Shown in pieces: positions 9,753 to 19,664 of a DNA stretch of 64,000 bases (positions are counted from its first letter, which is position 1; every line of letters starts with the position of its first letter). Location of the stretch: NCBI RefSeq assembly GCF_009796825.1, contig NZ_CP047030.1, positions 1,463,501 through 1,527,500 on the forward strand. The letters run 5' to 3'. Origin of the DNA: Algibacter sp. L3A6. Its GTDB lineage: Bacteria > Bacteroidota > Bacteroidia > Flavobacteriales > Flavobacteriaceae. The notes beneath the pieces are model-generated. The model made no database searches. It was not told the origin of the DNA and worked only from the letters and a program-made list of their open reading frames with translations. The position numbers were made by a program, and so were the translations under genes.

Positions 9753-9760
9753 AGGTAATC

Positions 9761-11029
9761 ATGGCAAAAACTGATCCCTACGCAGCACTGCGCATTAAAG
9801 AATTCAATATATTTTTATTAGTCCGCTTTCTACTTGTTTTTGGTTGGTCTATGCAATTTATTGTTATTGAGTGGCAAGTTTACAGCCTTACAAAAGATCC
9901 TTTATCTCTTGGTATTATTGGTTTAATGGAAATTATACCGGCCTTTACCATGGCGCTTTTTGCAGGACATATTGTAGATCAAAAAGAAAAACGAAATCTC
10001 TTAGCCACTTGTATTGCTGCTTTTTCTCTAATTAGTTTTGGATTATTTATGCTCACTTGGGATAAAATTGTTGGAGATTGGGGTTCTAAAAGCATTTTAT
10101 ATTCCATTTACGCCTTAGTCTTCTTTGGGGGCTTTTTACGTTCCTTTTTTGGACCTACGATCTTTTCTCTTGTAGCTTTAATTGTTCCTAAAAAAGTATA
10201 TCCTAACGCCGCTACATGGAACAGTTCAACTTGGCAAATGGCAGGTGTTTTAGGCCCTGCTCTAGGAGGTTTCACCATCGGTTGGATTGGAGTACATTGG
10301 TCGCTATGCATCATATTCGGACTCATTCTTATGTCCTTTTTTATCTTATTACAAATAAAACGCAAACCTATTTTAAACCCTAAAATAGGAGAACCTGTAA
10401 TAGACAGCTTAAAAGAAGGTGTGCGTTTTGTATTTAAAACTAAAGCTATTTTAGGTGCCATGACTTTAGATATGGTTGCCGTACTTTTTGGTGGAGCCAT
10501 TGCACTACTTCCTGTTTTTGCACAAGACATTTTAAAAGTAGGAAGCGAAGGTTTTGGCGTATTACGTGCCGCACCAGCCGTTGGCGCTTTCATTACTATG
10601 TTGATTACAGCATATATTCCGATAAGTAAAAATGCAGGCATGAAATTATTAGTCGCTATTTTCGGTTTTGGAGTCTGTATTATTGTATTCGGGTTATCTA
10701 ATATATTTTGGGTTTCAGCAATAGCCTTATTCTTTAGCGGCATGACAGATGGTGTGTCTATGGTGATTAGACAAACCATTTTTCAGATAAAAACACCCGA
10801 CCATATGCGTGGTCGTGTATCCTCAGTAAACTCTATGTTTGTAGGATCTTCAAACGAGTTAGGCGCTTTTGAAAGTGGCGTTACCGCGAAATTTTTCGGT
10901 GCCGTTACTGCTGTGGTTTTTGGAGGTACCATGACATTAATTACTGTGGTTGCCACAGGTTTAGCTTCTCCTTCTTTTAGGAAATTAGATTTAACTGAAG
11001 ATTTAAAAGCACACGAAAGTGATGATTAA
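9761..11029 (+). CDS. MFS transporter, DHA3-like efflux family
   Basis: The 422-residue protein has about twelve hydrophobic segments and the MFS cytoplasmic-loop motif (GHIVDQKEKR at about 69-78) between helices 2 and 3. A second signature, DGVSMVIRQTIFQIKTPDHMRGRVSS, and the overall pattern match the MFS_3/enterobactin-exporter-like group (PF05977), which are drug or siderophore exporters of the inner membrane. It follows recJ by 64 bases and may be co-transcribed with it. Substrate cannot be predicted. Confidence 0.88.
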   Translation: MAKTDPYAALRIKEFNIFLLVRFLLVFGWSMQFIVIEWQVYSLTKDPLSLGIIGLMEIIPAFTMALFAGHIVDQKEKRNLLATCIAAFSLISFGLFMLTWDKIVGDWGSKSILYSIYALVFFGGFLRSFFGPTIFSLVALIVPKKVYPNAATWNSSTWQMAGVLGPALGGFTIGWIGVHWSLCIIFGLILMSFFILLQIKRKPILNPKIGEPVIDSLKEGVRFVFKTKAILGAMTLDMVAVLFGGAIALLPVFAQDILKVGSEGFGVLRAAPAVGAFITMLITAYIPISKNAGMKLLVAIFGFGVCIIVFGLSNIFWVSAIALFFSGMTDGVSMVIRQTIFQIKTPDHMRGRVSSVNSMFVGSSNELGAFESGVTAKFFGAVTAVVFGGTMTLITVVATGLASPSFRKLDLTEDLKAHESDD

Positions 11030-11108
11030 TTTTTACTTCATATCAAATTGAAATCAAAACAATGTAAGAAACCTAAAAAGTCTAATCGTAAAACTCAATG
11101 AAAACAGC

Positions 11109-11116
11109 TATCTTTG
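11109..11116 (+). promoter_or_regulatory. -7 promoter box (TATCTTTG) for lepA
   Basis: TATCTTTG is an exact TAnnTTTG match, 33 bases before the lepA ATG at 11149. No -33 TTG is visible at the expected distance. Confidence 0.45.
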
Positions 11117-11148
11117 GCAAATCTTCGATTTTTTGAAGACTGTTGATT

Positions 11149-12945
11149 ATGAAGAACATTAGAAACTTTTGCATTATTGCACATATTGACCACGGAAAAA
11201 GCACACTTGCCGACCGTTTGTTAGATTTTACAGGCTCTGTAACAGCTAGAGAGCAACAAGCCCAACTACTTGATAGTATGGATTTGGAGCGCGAACGTGG
11301 TATTACCATAAAATCGCACGCCATCCAAATGGATTATGAGTTAGATGGTGAAAAATATATATTAAATTTAATTGATACTCCTGGCCACGTAGATTTCTCT
11401 TATGAGGTTTCTAGATCTATTGCTGCCTGCGAGGGTGCGCTTCTAATTGTAGATGCCGCACAAAGTATACAAGCACAAACTATTTCTAACTTATACTTAG
11501 CTTTAGAGAATGATTTAGAAATTATTCCGGTGTTAAATAAAGTAGATTTACCAAGTGCAAACCCAGAGGAGGTTACCGATGATATTGTAGATTTATTAGG
11601 TTGCGATCCAGAAGAAGTTATTCACGCCAGTGGAAAAACAGGTTTTGGTGTCGAGAATATTTTAAAAGCTATTATCGATCGTGTTCCTGCTCCAAAAGGA
11701 GATCCTGATGCACCTTTACAAGCCTTAATTTTCGACTCGGTTTACAATACTTTTAGAGGTATTGAAACGTATTTTAGAGTTTTTAATGGTGAAATAAAAA
11801 AGGGACAAAAAATTAAATTTGTTGCTACAGATAAAGAATATTATGCAGACGAAGTTGGAACTTTAAAACTAACTCAAGTTGCTAAAAAAAGCGTAAAAAC
11901 TGGAGATGTAGGTTACTTAATTACAGGTATTAAAACCGCTAAGGAAGTAAAAGTTGGTGATACTATTACCGATTTTGCTAACCCAACTACAAATATTGTA
12001 GAAGGCTTTGAAGATGTAAAACCAATGGTATTTGCTGGTATTTATCCTGTAGATACTGAAGATTACGAAGAGCTTAGAAACTCTATGGAAAAGCTACAAC
12101 TTAACGATGCCTCGTTAGTGTTTGCTCCAGAAAGTTCTGCGGCTTTAGGTTTTGGTTTCCGTTGTGGATTCTTAGGAATGTTACACATGGAAATTATACA
12201 AGAACGTTTAGAACGCGAGTTCGATATGACGGTAATTACTACTGTTCCCAATGTATCTTACCATGCTTATACAAACAAAAACCCGAACGAAGCCTTTATT
12301 GTAAATAACCCGTCGGATTTACCGGAACCTACTACAGTAAATCGTGTTGAGGAACCTTATATTAAGGCTACTATTATTACAAAATCTGATTTTGTTGGTA
12401 ATGTGATGTCTCTTTGTATTGAAAAACGTGGTATCGTTCTTAATCAAACGTATTTAACACCGGAACGTGTTGAGTTAACTTTTGAAATGCCTCTTGCAGA
12501 AATTGTATTCGATTTTTACGATCGTTTAAAAACAGTTTCCAAAGGGTATGCTTCTTTCGATTACCATCCTATCGGAATGAAAGAATCAAAATTAGTACGT
12601 TTAGATATTTTATTAAATGCACTTACTGTTGATGCGCTTTCTGCCTTAATTCACGCCGATAACGCACAGAATATTGGTAAGAAAATGTGTGAGAAATTAA
12701 AAGAATTAATTCCACGTCAACAATTCGATATTCCAATTCAGGCGGCTATTGGTGCAAAAATTATTTCGAGAGAAACAATTAAAGCCCTTAGAAAAGATGT
12801 AACAGCAAAATGTTATGGTGGTGATATTTCTCGTAAAAGAAAACTACTTGAAAAGCAGAAAAAAGGTAAAAAACGTATGCGCCAAGTAGGTAATGTAGAA
12901 ATACCTCAGCAAGCGTTTATGGCTGTTTTAAAGTTGAATGATTAA
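11149..12945 (+). CDS. lepA: elongation factor 4 (LepA) GTPase
   Basis: The product has 598 residues, very close to the 599 of E. coli LepA. The GTPase motifs are complete: AHIDHGKST (P-loop), DTPGHVD and NKVDLP. The EF-G-like domain III and V regions follow, and the LepA-specific C-terminal domain ends with [19 protein letters not shown]. LepA back-translocates or remodels stalled ribosomes and aids 30S biogenesis. I chose ATG 11149 over an in-frame TTG at 11143 because LepA proteins usually begin MKNIRNF. It probably has its own promoter at 11109. Confidence 0.97.
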   Translation: MKNIRNFCIIAHIDHGKSTLADRLLDFTGSVTAREQQAQLLDSMDLERERGITIKSHAIQMDYELDGEKYILNLIDTPGHVDFSYEVSRSIAACEGALLIVDAAQSIQAQTISNLYLALENDLEIIPVLNKVDLPSANPEEVTDDIVDLLGCDPEEVIHASGKTGFGVENILKAIIDRVPAPKGDPDAPLQALIFDSVYNTFRGIETYFRVFNGEIKKGQKIKFVATDKEYYADEVGTLKLTQVAKKSVKTGDVGYLITGIKTAKEVKVGDTITDFANPTTNIVEGFEDVKPMVFAGIYPVDTEDYEELRNSMEKLQLNDASLVFAPESSAALGFGFRCGFLGMLHMEIIQERLEREFDMTVITTVPNVSYHAYTNKNPNEAFIVNNPSDLPEPTTVNRVEEPYIKATIITKSDFVGNVMSLCIEKRGIVLNQTYLTPERVELTFEMPLAEIVFDFYDRLKTVSKGYASFDYHPIGMKESKLVRLDILLNALTVDALSALIHADNAQNIGKKMCEKLKELIPRQQFDIPIQAAIGAKIISRETIKALRKDVTAKCYGGDISRKRKLLEKQKKGKKRMRQVGNVEIPQQAFMAVLKLND

Positions 12946-12966
12946 AACATTTTTATAATTTTTAAA

Positions 12967-13524
12967 ATGAAAAAAATCGTTTTTTTAGCTTTCGCTTTAA
13001 TTCTTTTTCAAAATAATTATGCTCAAAAACACTTTTCTGCAGAGATTCTAACAGGTGTTGGGTTTAACAAAAACCTAACACTTGTAAATGAAAGTGTTGA
13101 GAATTACAATGTATTTACAACTCAAGTAAATGCTAACTATCAATTCAATCTTTATAAAAAACTATTTGCAGAAACAGGAATAGGTGCGCAATGGTATTTT
13201 AGCTCAGGAGATGTTGGCGTTTCTAATTTTAAGTCTACTAGTTTACACTTAAATGTACCTTTTATAATTAGCTATCCTCTATTTAATAAAACTAGTATTG
13301 GCATAGGTGCAGCCTTATCAAACAATAAAAGTTTTGATGATTTTGATTTTAGGGCAAACCACAACATTAGAACTTCGCTTCTATTAAAAGGAACTTATAT
13401 ATTAAACAGCAACTTTAATCTGCTTCTAATAGCCAAACAAAACCTATCGAATACTCCTGATTTATACTTAATAAATCAACCAAACTTTGATGTCTCAGTA
13501 GGTATTTCCTATAAAATATTTTAG
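12967..13524 (+). CDS. small outer-membrane beta-barrel protein
   Basis: The 185-residue product has a cleavable signal peptide ending NNYAQ and then alternating amphipathic strands with aromatic girdle residues, as in eight-stranded OprF/porin-like barrels (for example FAETGIGAQWYF and FDVSVGISYKIF). It ends in phenylalanine, the usual barrel C-terminal signal. It begins 21 bases after lepA and ends 3 bases before the CotH-like gene, so it likely shares a transcript with the latter. No function is known. Confidence 0.72.
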   Translation: MKKIVFLAFALILFQNNYAQKHFSAEILTGVGFNKNLTLVNESVENYNVFTTQVNANYQFNLYKKLFAETGIGAQWYFSSGDVGVSNFKSTSLHLNVPFIISYPLFNKTSIGIGAALSNNKSFDDFDFRANHNIRTSLLLKGTYILNSNFNLLLIAKQNLSNTPDLYLINQPNFDVSVGISYKIF

Positions 13525-13527
13525 TGC

Positions 13528-14775
13528 ATGAAAACATCTTATACTTTCTTTTTTATTTTACCCCTATTATTACTGAATTGTTCAAAATTTAATGAAGATT
13601 TAAAAGGAGACTTTATTAAAGCAGATGAAGCATCTATTTCTGATTTCGACACAGATTTCCCTGTTTTAAATATTTCGGTAAATCAAGAAGAATTCAATAA
13701 CATGTACTTAAATTATAATGATGGTATTGAAATTGAAGCCTTTTTAAACCTATATAGAAATAACGAGCTTTTAATTTCTGACGAGTTAATCGAACTTGAA
13801 ATAAAAGGCACAGAATCTGCAACTTTTGAACTAAAGTCTTTAGGTCTTAAATTTGACGATACTTTTGAAAACAAAAACAACGTTTTAATAAATCCAGATT
13901 ATGTGCTTTCTCATCATTCTATCGAAAAGATAAAATCTTTTCGATTACGAAATTCCGGAAATGATTTTAAAGAAACCTTATTAAAAGACATATCATACAC
14001 TCAACTAGCCATTAATGCAGATTTAGATCTCGATTTAACATACTACGAACCAGCTATTGTTTTTATAAATAATAGTTTTTCAGGAATAATGAATCTAAGA
14101 ACAGAAGGCAATACCAATGGTATTTCTAGATTAAATGATGTTAAAAAGAAAGCAATAACATTAGCAAAAATTAACTACCCAAGTGAAATCGAAAAAAAAG
14201 ATGGTGATTTTGACCGTATCGATGATTTCATTGAGGCTATTGAAAACAAAAATATTCAATATCTAAAAGAAAACGTTGATATCAACAATTTCATTGACTA
14301 CATAATTTTCAACACTTATATATCAAACGTAGATTGGCCTTATAACAATGTTAGATTTTATGCTGTTGACGATAAACCTTTTAGATTCATTACTTATGAT
14401 CTAGACTGGGCTAATACTCGAAAAACGGACGAACACCCTTTAGAATTCATAAAAAGTCCTACAAAATACTCAGCTAAAGACGCTATAAAAAATCCTATTA
14501 CAGACCTTTTCAATATCTTATATGAAGATACTGATTTTAAAAATCAATTTAATAAAAGGTATCAATCAATTGTAGACAGTAAGGTGCTTTCATCTGATAA
14601 TTTTAATAATATTGTAGACAAAAACTATAATACTATTAAGGAGTACATGCCAACCCATATTAGTAAATACCATGATATCAATACTATGATTGAATGGTAT
14701 AGAAATATTGAGTTATTGAAAGAAAATTTCAAAAAGAGAGAAGAAAACATAGAAGACTTAACTCCTCTATTTTAA
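13528..14775 (+). CDS. CotH-kinase-like lipoprotein
   Basis: The 415-residue protein starts with a short lipoprotein signal (LLLLNC, Cys at about 18). The core matches the CotH family (PF08757): FRLRNSGNDF near 150, a YYEPAIVFINNSFSGIMNLR segment, and the signature NTYISNVDWPYNNVRFY followed by FRFITYDLDWA, which carries the asparagine and aspartate positions expected for nucleotide and metal binding. Characterised CotH proteins are atypical extracellular protein kinases; here the anchor places it on the cell envelope. It is probably co-expressed with the upstream barrel protein, only 3 bases away. Kinase activity is untested. Confidence 0.78.
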   Translation: MKTSYTFFFILPLLLLNCSKFNEDLKGDFIKADEASISDFDTDFPVLNISVNQEEFNNMYLNYNDGIEIEAFLNLYRNNELLISDELIELEIKGTESATFELKSLGLKFDDTFENKNNVLINPDYVLSHHSIEKIKSFRLRNSGNDFKETLLKDISYTQLAINADLDLDLTYYEPAIVFINNSFSGIMNLRTEGNTNGISRLNDVKKKAITLAKINYPSEIEKKDGDFDRIDDFIEAIENKNIQYLKENVDINNFIDYIIFNTYISNVDWPYNNVRFYAVDDKPFRFITYDLDWANTRKTDEHPLEFIKSPTKYSAKDAIKNPITDLFNILYEDTDFKNQFNKRYQSIVDSKVLSSDNFNNIVDKNYNTIKEYMPTHISKYHDINTMIEWYRNIELLKENFKKREENIEDLTPLF

Positions 14776-14782
14776 TAAACAT

Positions 14783-15547
14783 TTACTGCTCTAACCATTT
14801 TCTAAAATCGGAAGTTGTTGACGAACTCGTCATCACTTTTTCTTTAATTCCTGTTACTGTAATTAGTAAACGGTTTTTAAAATGACTTTCTATATTTTCG
14901 ATACCATCGATACTTATAATTTCACTCCTATTTATTTTAAAAAATTTGCTGGGATGTAATTGACTGTGAATAGCTCCTAAATTTTGAGAAATAGTATGGC
15001 GTTTCCCTTTTAAATCGGTTGCCATGCAGAAATCGCCAGAGGCTTCTATTTTTACTATTTCTGAAACACTTAATAACTGAATGCCCTTAGATTTCTTAAT
15101 AACAAATCGTTTTTTATAACTGGTGTGCTCTTCTTTTAAAGCTGACTTTAGTTCGCTTATTGTTTCTTGATTTAATGCCGTGTAATGCCCTTGTTTAAAT
15201 AAACACTGGTATTTCTCTATAGCTCTTTTAAAATCCAACTGCGTGTATGGTTTTAAGATATAAGCAATACCATTGGTGTTAAAAGCTTGAAATAAATAAT
15301 CATCGTGAGCAGAACAGAAGATAATAGGCGTATTTATGGAAACATCATTAAACAAATCGAAAGAAAGCCCGTCTAACAGCTGAATATCCGATAGAATAAA
15401 ATCGTAAGTATTATTCTTCAACATCGATTTTCCTTCACTTATAGAGCGTGCCCAATCGTGAGGGATTTCATCTTCAAAATAATCGTTTACAAAGGATAGC
15501 AACTTTTGGTATGCTGGTATTTCGTCTTCTAAAATTAAAATCTTCAT
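14783..15547 (-). CDS. LytTR-family response regulator
   Basis: A receiver domain occupies about residues 1-115, with acidic pocket LEDE and phospho-acceptor D54 in ILSDIQL. A LytTR DNA-binding domain follows at about 145-250 (KIEASGDFCMAT, FFKINRSEII). The product is 254 residues. I selected the start MKILILEDE at 15547 because a farther upstream start at 15568 would overlap the kinase gene; with 15547 the gap to the kinase stop is 7 bases. It is the last gene of a barrel-kinase-regulator operon and would regulate transcription in response to the adjacent kinase. Confidence 0.93.
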   Translation of the reverse strand: MKILILEDEIPAYQKLLSFVNDYFEDEIPHDWARSISEGKSMLKNNTYDFILSDIQLLDGLSFDLFNDVSINTPIIFCSAHDDYLFQAFNTNGIAYILKPYTQLDFKRAIEKYQCLFKQGHYTALNQETISELKSALKEEHTSYKKRFVIKKSKGIQLLSVSEIVKIEASGDFCMATDLKGKRHTISQNLGAIHSQLHPSKFFKINRSEIISIDGIENIESHFKNRLLITVTGIKEKVMTSSSTTSDFRKWLEQ

Positions 15548-15554
15548 ACTATTT

Positions 15555-16565
15555 TCAATTTTCTTCAACTAAATTAATAATCGGGATTGCTATTTTAAAT
15601 TCTTCTTCTGTATCAACAATAACAACTTCTTTATCTGATAAGAATTTATATCGTGTTTTCAAGTTCTCTAAACCCGTTCCAAACGATTCGTTCTTAGATA
15701 TAATATTAGACTTCGTATTAACAACCGTTAATTCATTTTCATCAATATAAATTACCGTTTTTATAGCACTACCGTCAACGGGTTTATTATGTTTCACTAC
15801 ATTTTCTAGTAATGTTTGTATTGCTCCTGTTGGTATAAACTTATCTTCAATATCAATTTTCTTTTCTATTTTAAAATCGTAATCTGTTGCAAAACGTGTT
15901 TTAATTAAAAACATATAATTTTCGGCTAGTTCAATTTCTTCAGATAACTCCATGACCTCAGCATCTTTGGTTTTTATTAAATACCTGTAAATAAGCGACA
16001 ACCTATTAATATACTCTTTAGCTTTTACTGTATCACGATCAATAAGTGCATCTAGGGTATTTAAATTATTGAACAAAAAATGCGGATCTATTTGTGAACG
16101 GAGCAATTTAAGCTCGTTTTCTTTTTGTTGTTTTTCAATTTTTAAATATTCGGTTTGCCCTTCATAAAACTTTTTAGTTAAAAATAATGCAAATGGAAAG
16201 GCCGATTGCTGAGTTCCTAAACTAATCATTTGTAAAACAAAATCGATACCCTTAGGGAACTTTGCCCAATCGTTAGCTCCTGTCCAAAAGCCTATAGTAT
16301 AATCGATTCCAGAAATAATAAGTAAAATTAAAACGCCGTAAATTATAAACAAAGCGTATTTTTTTTGAACAACTACTTTTGGTATTAACCAAAATGTAAA
16401 TAAAAAAATAACACTTGTAACACTTATAGTCTCGACAGGAAAATCGATTAAATATTCTCTCAGCAACGCATCACGCTCAATATAATACTTGCCTTGAATA
16501 ATAAACGACACCAAAAAATAAACGCCTAAAATTAGAAAATCGGTTCTATTTATTTTTTTATTCAT
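15555..16565 (-). CDS. LytS/YehU-type sensor histidine kinase
   Basis: The 336-residue protein has four hydrophobic segments in the first 130 residues, then a short coiled linker and the His_kinase (PF06580) domain with the phospho-acceptor H162 in QIDPHFLFNNLN. The ATP-binding domain has an N-box (LLENVVKHNKP) and a G-box (GTGLENLKTRY). It is an inner-membrane kinase partnered with the LytTR regulator just downstream. It sits 15 bases after the barrel gene on the same strand, suggesting that the sensor relates to the state or substrate of that outer-membrane protein. Confidence 0.93.
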   Translation of the reverse strand: MNKKINRTDFLILGVYFLVSFIIQGKYYIERDALLREYLIDFPVETISVTSVIFLFTFWLIPKVVVQKKYALFIIYGVLILLIISGIDYTIGFWTGANDWAKFPKGIDFVLQMISLGTQQSAFPFALFLTKKFYEGQTEYLKIEKQQKENELKLLRSQIDPHFLFNNLNTLDALIDRDTVKAKEYINRLSLIYRYLIKTKDAEVMELSEEIELAENYMFLIKTRFATDYDFKIEKKIDIEDKFIPTGAIQTLLENVVKHNKPVDGSAIKTVIYIDENELTVVNTKSNIISKNESFGTGLENLKTRYKFLSDKEVVIVDTEEEFKIAIPIINLVEEN

Positions 16566-16580
16566 AGTTATACAAACATA

Positions 16581-18935
16581 TTAATTATTATCATTAATTC
16601 TGTTTTCTTCATCTTCAGAAGCGTTTCTTCTACTTGTCTTTTTTCCAAATTTAGACCCAAAACTATACGATAATCTTAATTGAATATTTTGCCTAGATTG
16701 ATTACTCTCTACTTCTGCATACAAGCCATTATAATCAATAACCCCAACAAACCCTCTATTTAAAATTTTACTAAGCGCTAAATTTACTTTTAGTTTATCG
16801 TCTAAAAACTTTTTACCTAAAGAAAAATTTAAATCGGCAAACCAATCGGTATCAAGACCTCCTTCTAAGGCGCCTGTTCCGTAGTTTCCACTAACCTCTG
16901 CATTAATTTTCCATGGCAGCTCGTAACTAGCTTGAGTAAACCAAATTAAGCTCCATTTTTCTAAATTTAAATTATTAGTGGTAGATCCAAATTTATTTTG
17001 ACTCACAATTATTCCCGTATATCCTTCTACGTTATTTATAAAACTTAAAGGACCAAATAGTCTAAAATTCCAGTTTTTACTATCGCTTAAATTAATAGTT
17101 GTACGCTCTATTTGTGCAGTTTCATTATCTTGAGAAACAAACTGAAACATATCATCTTTAGTTTCGCTGTAAGCTATTGCAAAAAATGGTTGCCCATCGA
17201 AGGTTAAATTAAATTGATATTTATTAGTGAACGATGGTTTTAAATTTTCGTTACCAACATCTGACGATAATGGATCGTAATACGTAACAAAAGAGTTTAA
17301 AGTATTATAACTAGGCCTGCTAATACGGTAGCTATAAGCTAGACTTGCTGCTAAATTTTTATTTATTTTTCTGCTTAATGCCGCACTTGGGAAAAGCTTA
17401 GAAATTTTCCGTTCTCGTGTTTCATTATCACTGCTAGATGTCCCTTTTGTATTGCTATCCTCAAAGCGTAAACCACCAGAAAAAGACCATTTACCTTCTG
17501 TGATGTTAATTTTAGAATAGAGAGCAAAAATGTTTTCATCTACCAAAAAAATATTGCTTGCTGCGTTATTAAACTCAAAATCACCATCTTCATTTTCACT
17601 AAAAGATTGCAAATCGCTATCTGTATTTACCTGAGAATATTTTGCACCAACACTTAGTTTAAAATCTTCGGAAAGCGTACGAACATAATCACTCTTATAG
17701 GTTTTAATTTGGTAATTTCCGTCTTGTAAATACCTTTGGTTTATGTAAGCAATAGTACTACCGTCTACAGATGCCAATGTGTTTCTATTATCGTTTTTAT
17801 AATCTACATAATTAAAATCGGCTGTAAGCTTATGTCCTTCCGTTTTAAACTCATAATACGGATTGATATTAAATACTTTTTGGTCACGATTAAAACTATT
17901 TTCAGAATACAAAAAATCTGTAGTGCTCGCTGTTGTTATAATATTTGCACTGTTTGCAACTCTATCAGAATTTGTATTACTGTTTTTAACTCCAAAACCA
18001 ATAGAATGTTTATCATTAATGTAATAATCAATACTACCACTAATTCTAAACGTTTTAGGATTATAAGGTTCAATAGTTGCTTGGTTGTAGTTTTCGTCTC
18101 CAACGCTTCTATTAATAAACAAATCTTCACGCCATGTCGGGCTCGAATAGCCTGTACTAGCTTGCCAATTTAACTTGTTTTTATAACTAGCAATAGATGC
18201 ACTTGTACCATGCTCAAAGCCTTCATCTTCACCAACCCAAGTAGACACACTACCATGTGTACCTAATTTTACGTTTTTCTTTAAAATAATATTAATAATT
18301 GGCCCAGACCCTGTAGCATCAAACTCTGCACCTGGCTGCTCTACCAGCTCTACTTTAGCTATATTATCGGCAGGCATATCACGTAACAGCGTATCCATAT
18401 CCATATAATCGGTAGTTTTTCCGTTTATCAAAATTCTAATATTACTTTGCCCAGCATAACTAATACCATTATTGGTTACAATAATTCCTGGCACGCCACG
18501 CATAACATCTTGTAAGTTAGAATTTACCATTTCTGATTGTTCCAAATCTATAATCAATTTCTCGGCCGTTTGCCTAATTACAGGGCGTTTATGGGTAATT
18601 ACAATTTCATCTAAAACATCTTCAGTTAAGATAAAATCCATAGTTTCAGAATTATTTTCTAACATAAAAGCATTAGATCGTTTCATTTTAAAACCTAATA
18701 CCGAAATTTCGAGATAGTAATTGCCGTTTTCAATATTTTCAAATTTATAGAATCCTTCTTCGGAAGAAATAACGCCTGTAACAGTTTCTTTTGAAATTGC
18801 ATTATGTAGTATAACATTAGCAAACTCTAAGGGCTTTTTACTATCATCTAAAATATGACCAGAAATATCGTTTTGAGCATAAGCCGAAACTATACTTATA
18901 AAAAAAATAATGAGCGTTTTAATAATTGTATTCAT
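16581..18935 (-). CDS. TonB-dependent-receptor-like outer-membrane beta-barrel protein
   Basis: The 784-residue protein has a signal peptide ending SAYAQ, a carboxypeptidase-regulatory-like domain (ISGHILDDSKKPLEFANV) at about 22-105, a plug-like domain (LQDVMRGVPGIIVTNNG) and a long barrel of the OMP_b-brl_3 type (PF14905). The start at 18935 (MNTIIKTLIIFF) gives a clean signal peptide, whereas a start at 19004 would add a second hydrophobic stretch. It heads an operon with the LytS-type kinase and LytTR regulator. The ligand is unknown. Such proteins differ from SusC in lacking a SusD partner. Confidence 0.88.
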   Translation of the reverse strand: MNTIIKTLIIFFISIVSAYAQNDISGHILDDSKKPLEFANVILHNAISKETVTGVISSEEGFYKFENIENGNYYLEISVLGFKMKRSNAFMLENNSETMDFILTEDVLDEIVITHKRPVIRQTAEKLIIDLEQSEMVNSNLQDVMRGVPGIIVTNNGISYAGQSNIRILINGKTTDYMDMDTLLRDMPADNIAKVELVEQPGAEFDATGSGPIINIILKKNVKLGTHGSVSTWVGEDEGFEHGTSASIASYKNKLNWQASTGYSSPTWREDLFINRSVGDENYNQATIEPYNPKTFRISGSIDYYINDKHSIGFGVKNSNTNSDRVANSANIITTASTTDFLYSENSFNRDQKVFNINPYYEFKTEGHKLTADFNYVDYKNDNRNTLASVDGSTIAYINQRYLQDGNYQIKTYKSDYVRTLSEDFKLSVGAKYSQVNTDSDLQSFSENEDGDFEFNNAASNIFLVDENIFALYSKINITEGKWSFSGGLRFEDSNTKGTSSSDNETRERKISKLFPSAALSRKINKNLAASLAYSYRISRPSYNTLNSFVTYYDPLSSDVGNENLKPSFTNKYQFNLTFDGQPFFAIAYSETKDDMFQFVSQDNETAQIERTTINLSDSKNWNFRLFGPLSFINNVEGYTGIIVSQNKFGSTTNNLNLEKWSLIWFTQASYELPWKINAEVSGNYGTGALEGGLDTDWFADLNFSLGKKFLDDKLKVNLALSKILNRGFVGVIDYNGLYAEVESNQSRQNIQLRLSYSFGSKFGKKTSRRNASEDEENRINDNN

Positions 18936-19664
18936 AACTGTTCGATTTTTTGATATAACAAATTTGAATAAAAATGGATGGAATAAAAAATACAATAATA
19001 TCAAATGGGATAAAAAAAGGTTGAATTGGTATTATTTAAAGTTGAATTGTTTTTGCCTTCAAAGCATAACTCCCAGTTATTTACAATCACACACGCCACT
19101 AATTCCATGAATTTTATCGCCTAATATACGGCTGTCCTTTTTTTCCTTCAATACTAAAGAAAAACAATCACTATTCTTCAAGCTTTTTGGTGTTTAAGTA
19201 AAATTAATTATTGAATAATTCGATTAAACTCGATAACACCTATTTTTCTTTAAAAATAAAATTCAGTCAAATTTGTTAACAATTATTTTGTATGTTTATA
19301 ACATAGGAAGTATTAATAATAATTAAACTTGCAAAAACACTTAACAACACTGTGTTTTTCTGAGAAAATGTTCCAATTGATTAATATTTTTTCACATTAA
19401 TAATTACTAACAATTTTTCAAAATTCAGGCATTGTTTTGTTTCTTTTACAACAAAACATAGCATATAAAAGTGATGTTTATATTTTTTTAAAATTGTAAG
19501 AAAAAAAAGAAACAATTACACAAATTGTTTTTACTTTTATTGTGATACTAAACAAGTTATATTGATATTCCTATTCATGATACATTTAAATATTCAAAAT
19601 ACAACTGCTCCAAACCGTTTTGAAATAAATGTCTCTAACGACCCTATAAAACAAAAACAACTAA
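18936..19664. other. divergent intergenic region upstream of glucan operon
   Basis: These 729 bases hold no supported gene. They must contain the promoters of the receptor operon (-) and the glucan operon (+), but I see no clear TAnnTTTG box on either side. Two hairpins are visible: AAAAACAC/GTGTTTTT (19333-19340 with 19352-19359) and GTTTTGTT/AACAAAAC (19434-19441 with 19450-19457). A short palindrome TTGTTAACAA lies near 19277. The region is very AT-rich and could bind a regulator of glucan storage; that is inference. Confidence 0.6.

Noticed and set aside
10108..10779. Long open frame on the minus strand inside the MFS gene (223 codons).
   Set aside because: Its translation is biased (many Pro, Ile, Lys, no domain), it lies entirely antisense to a well-supported transporter, and AT-rich codon use on the other strand explains it.
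17736..18173. Open frame of 145 codons on the plus strand within the receptor-like barrel gene.
   Set aside because: The protein is low-complexity and cysteine/isoleucine-rich with no family pattern; it is a shadow of the minus-strand gene.
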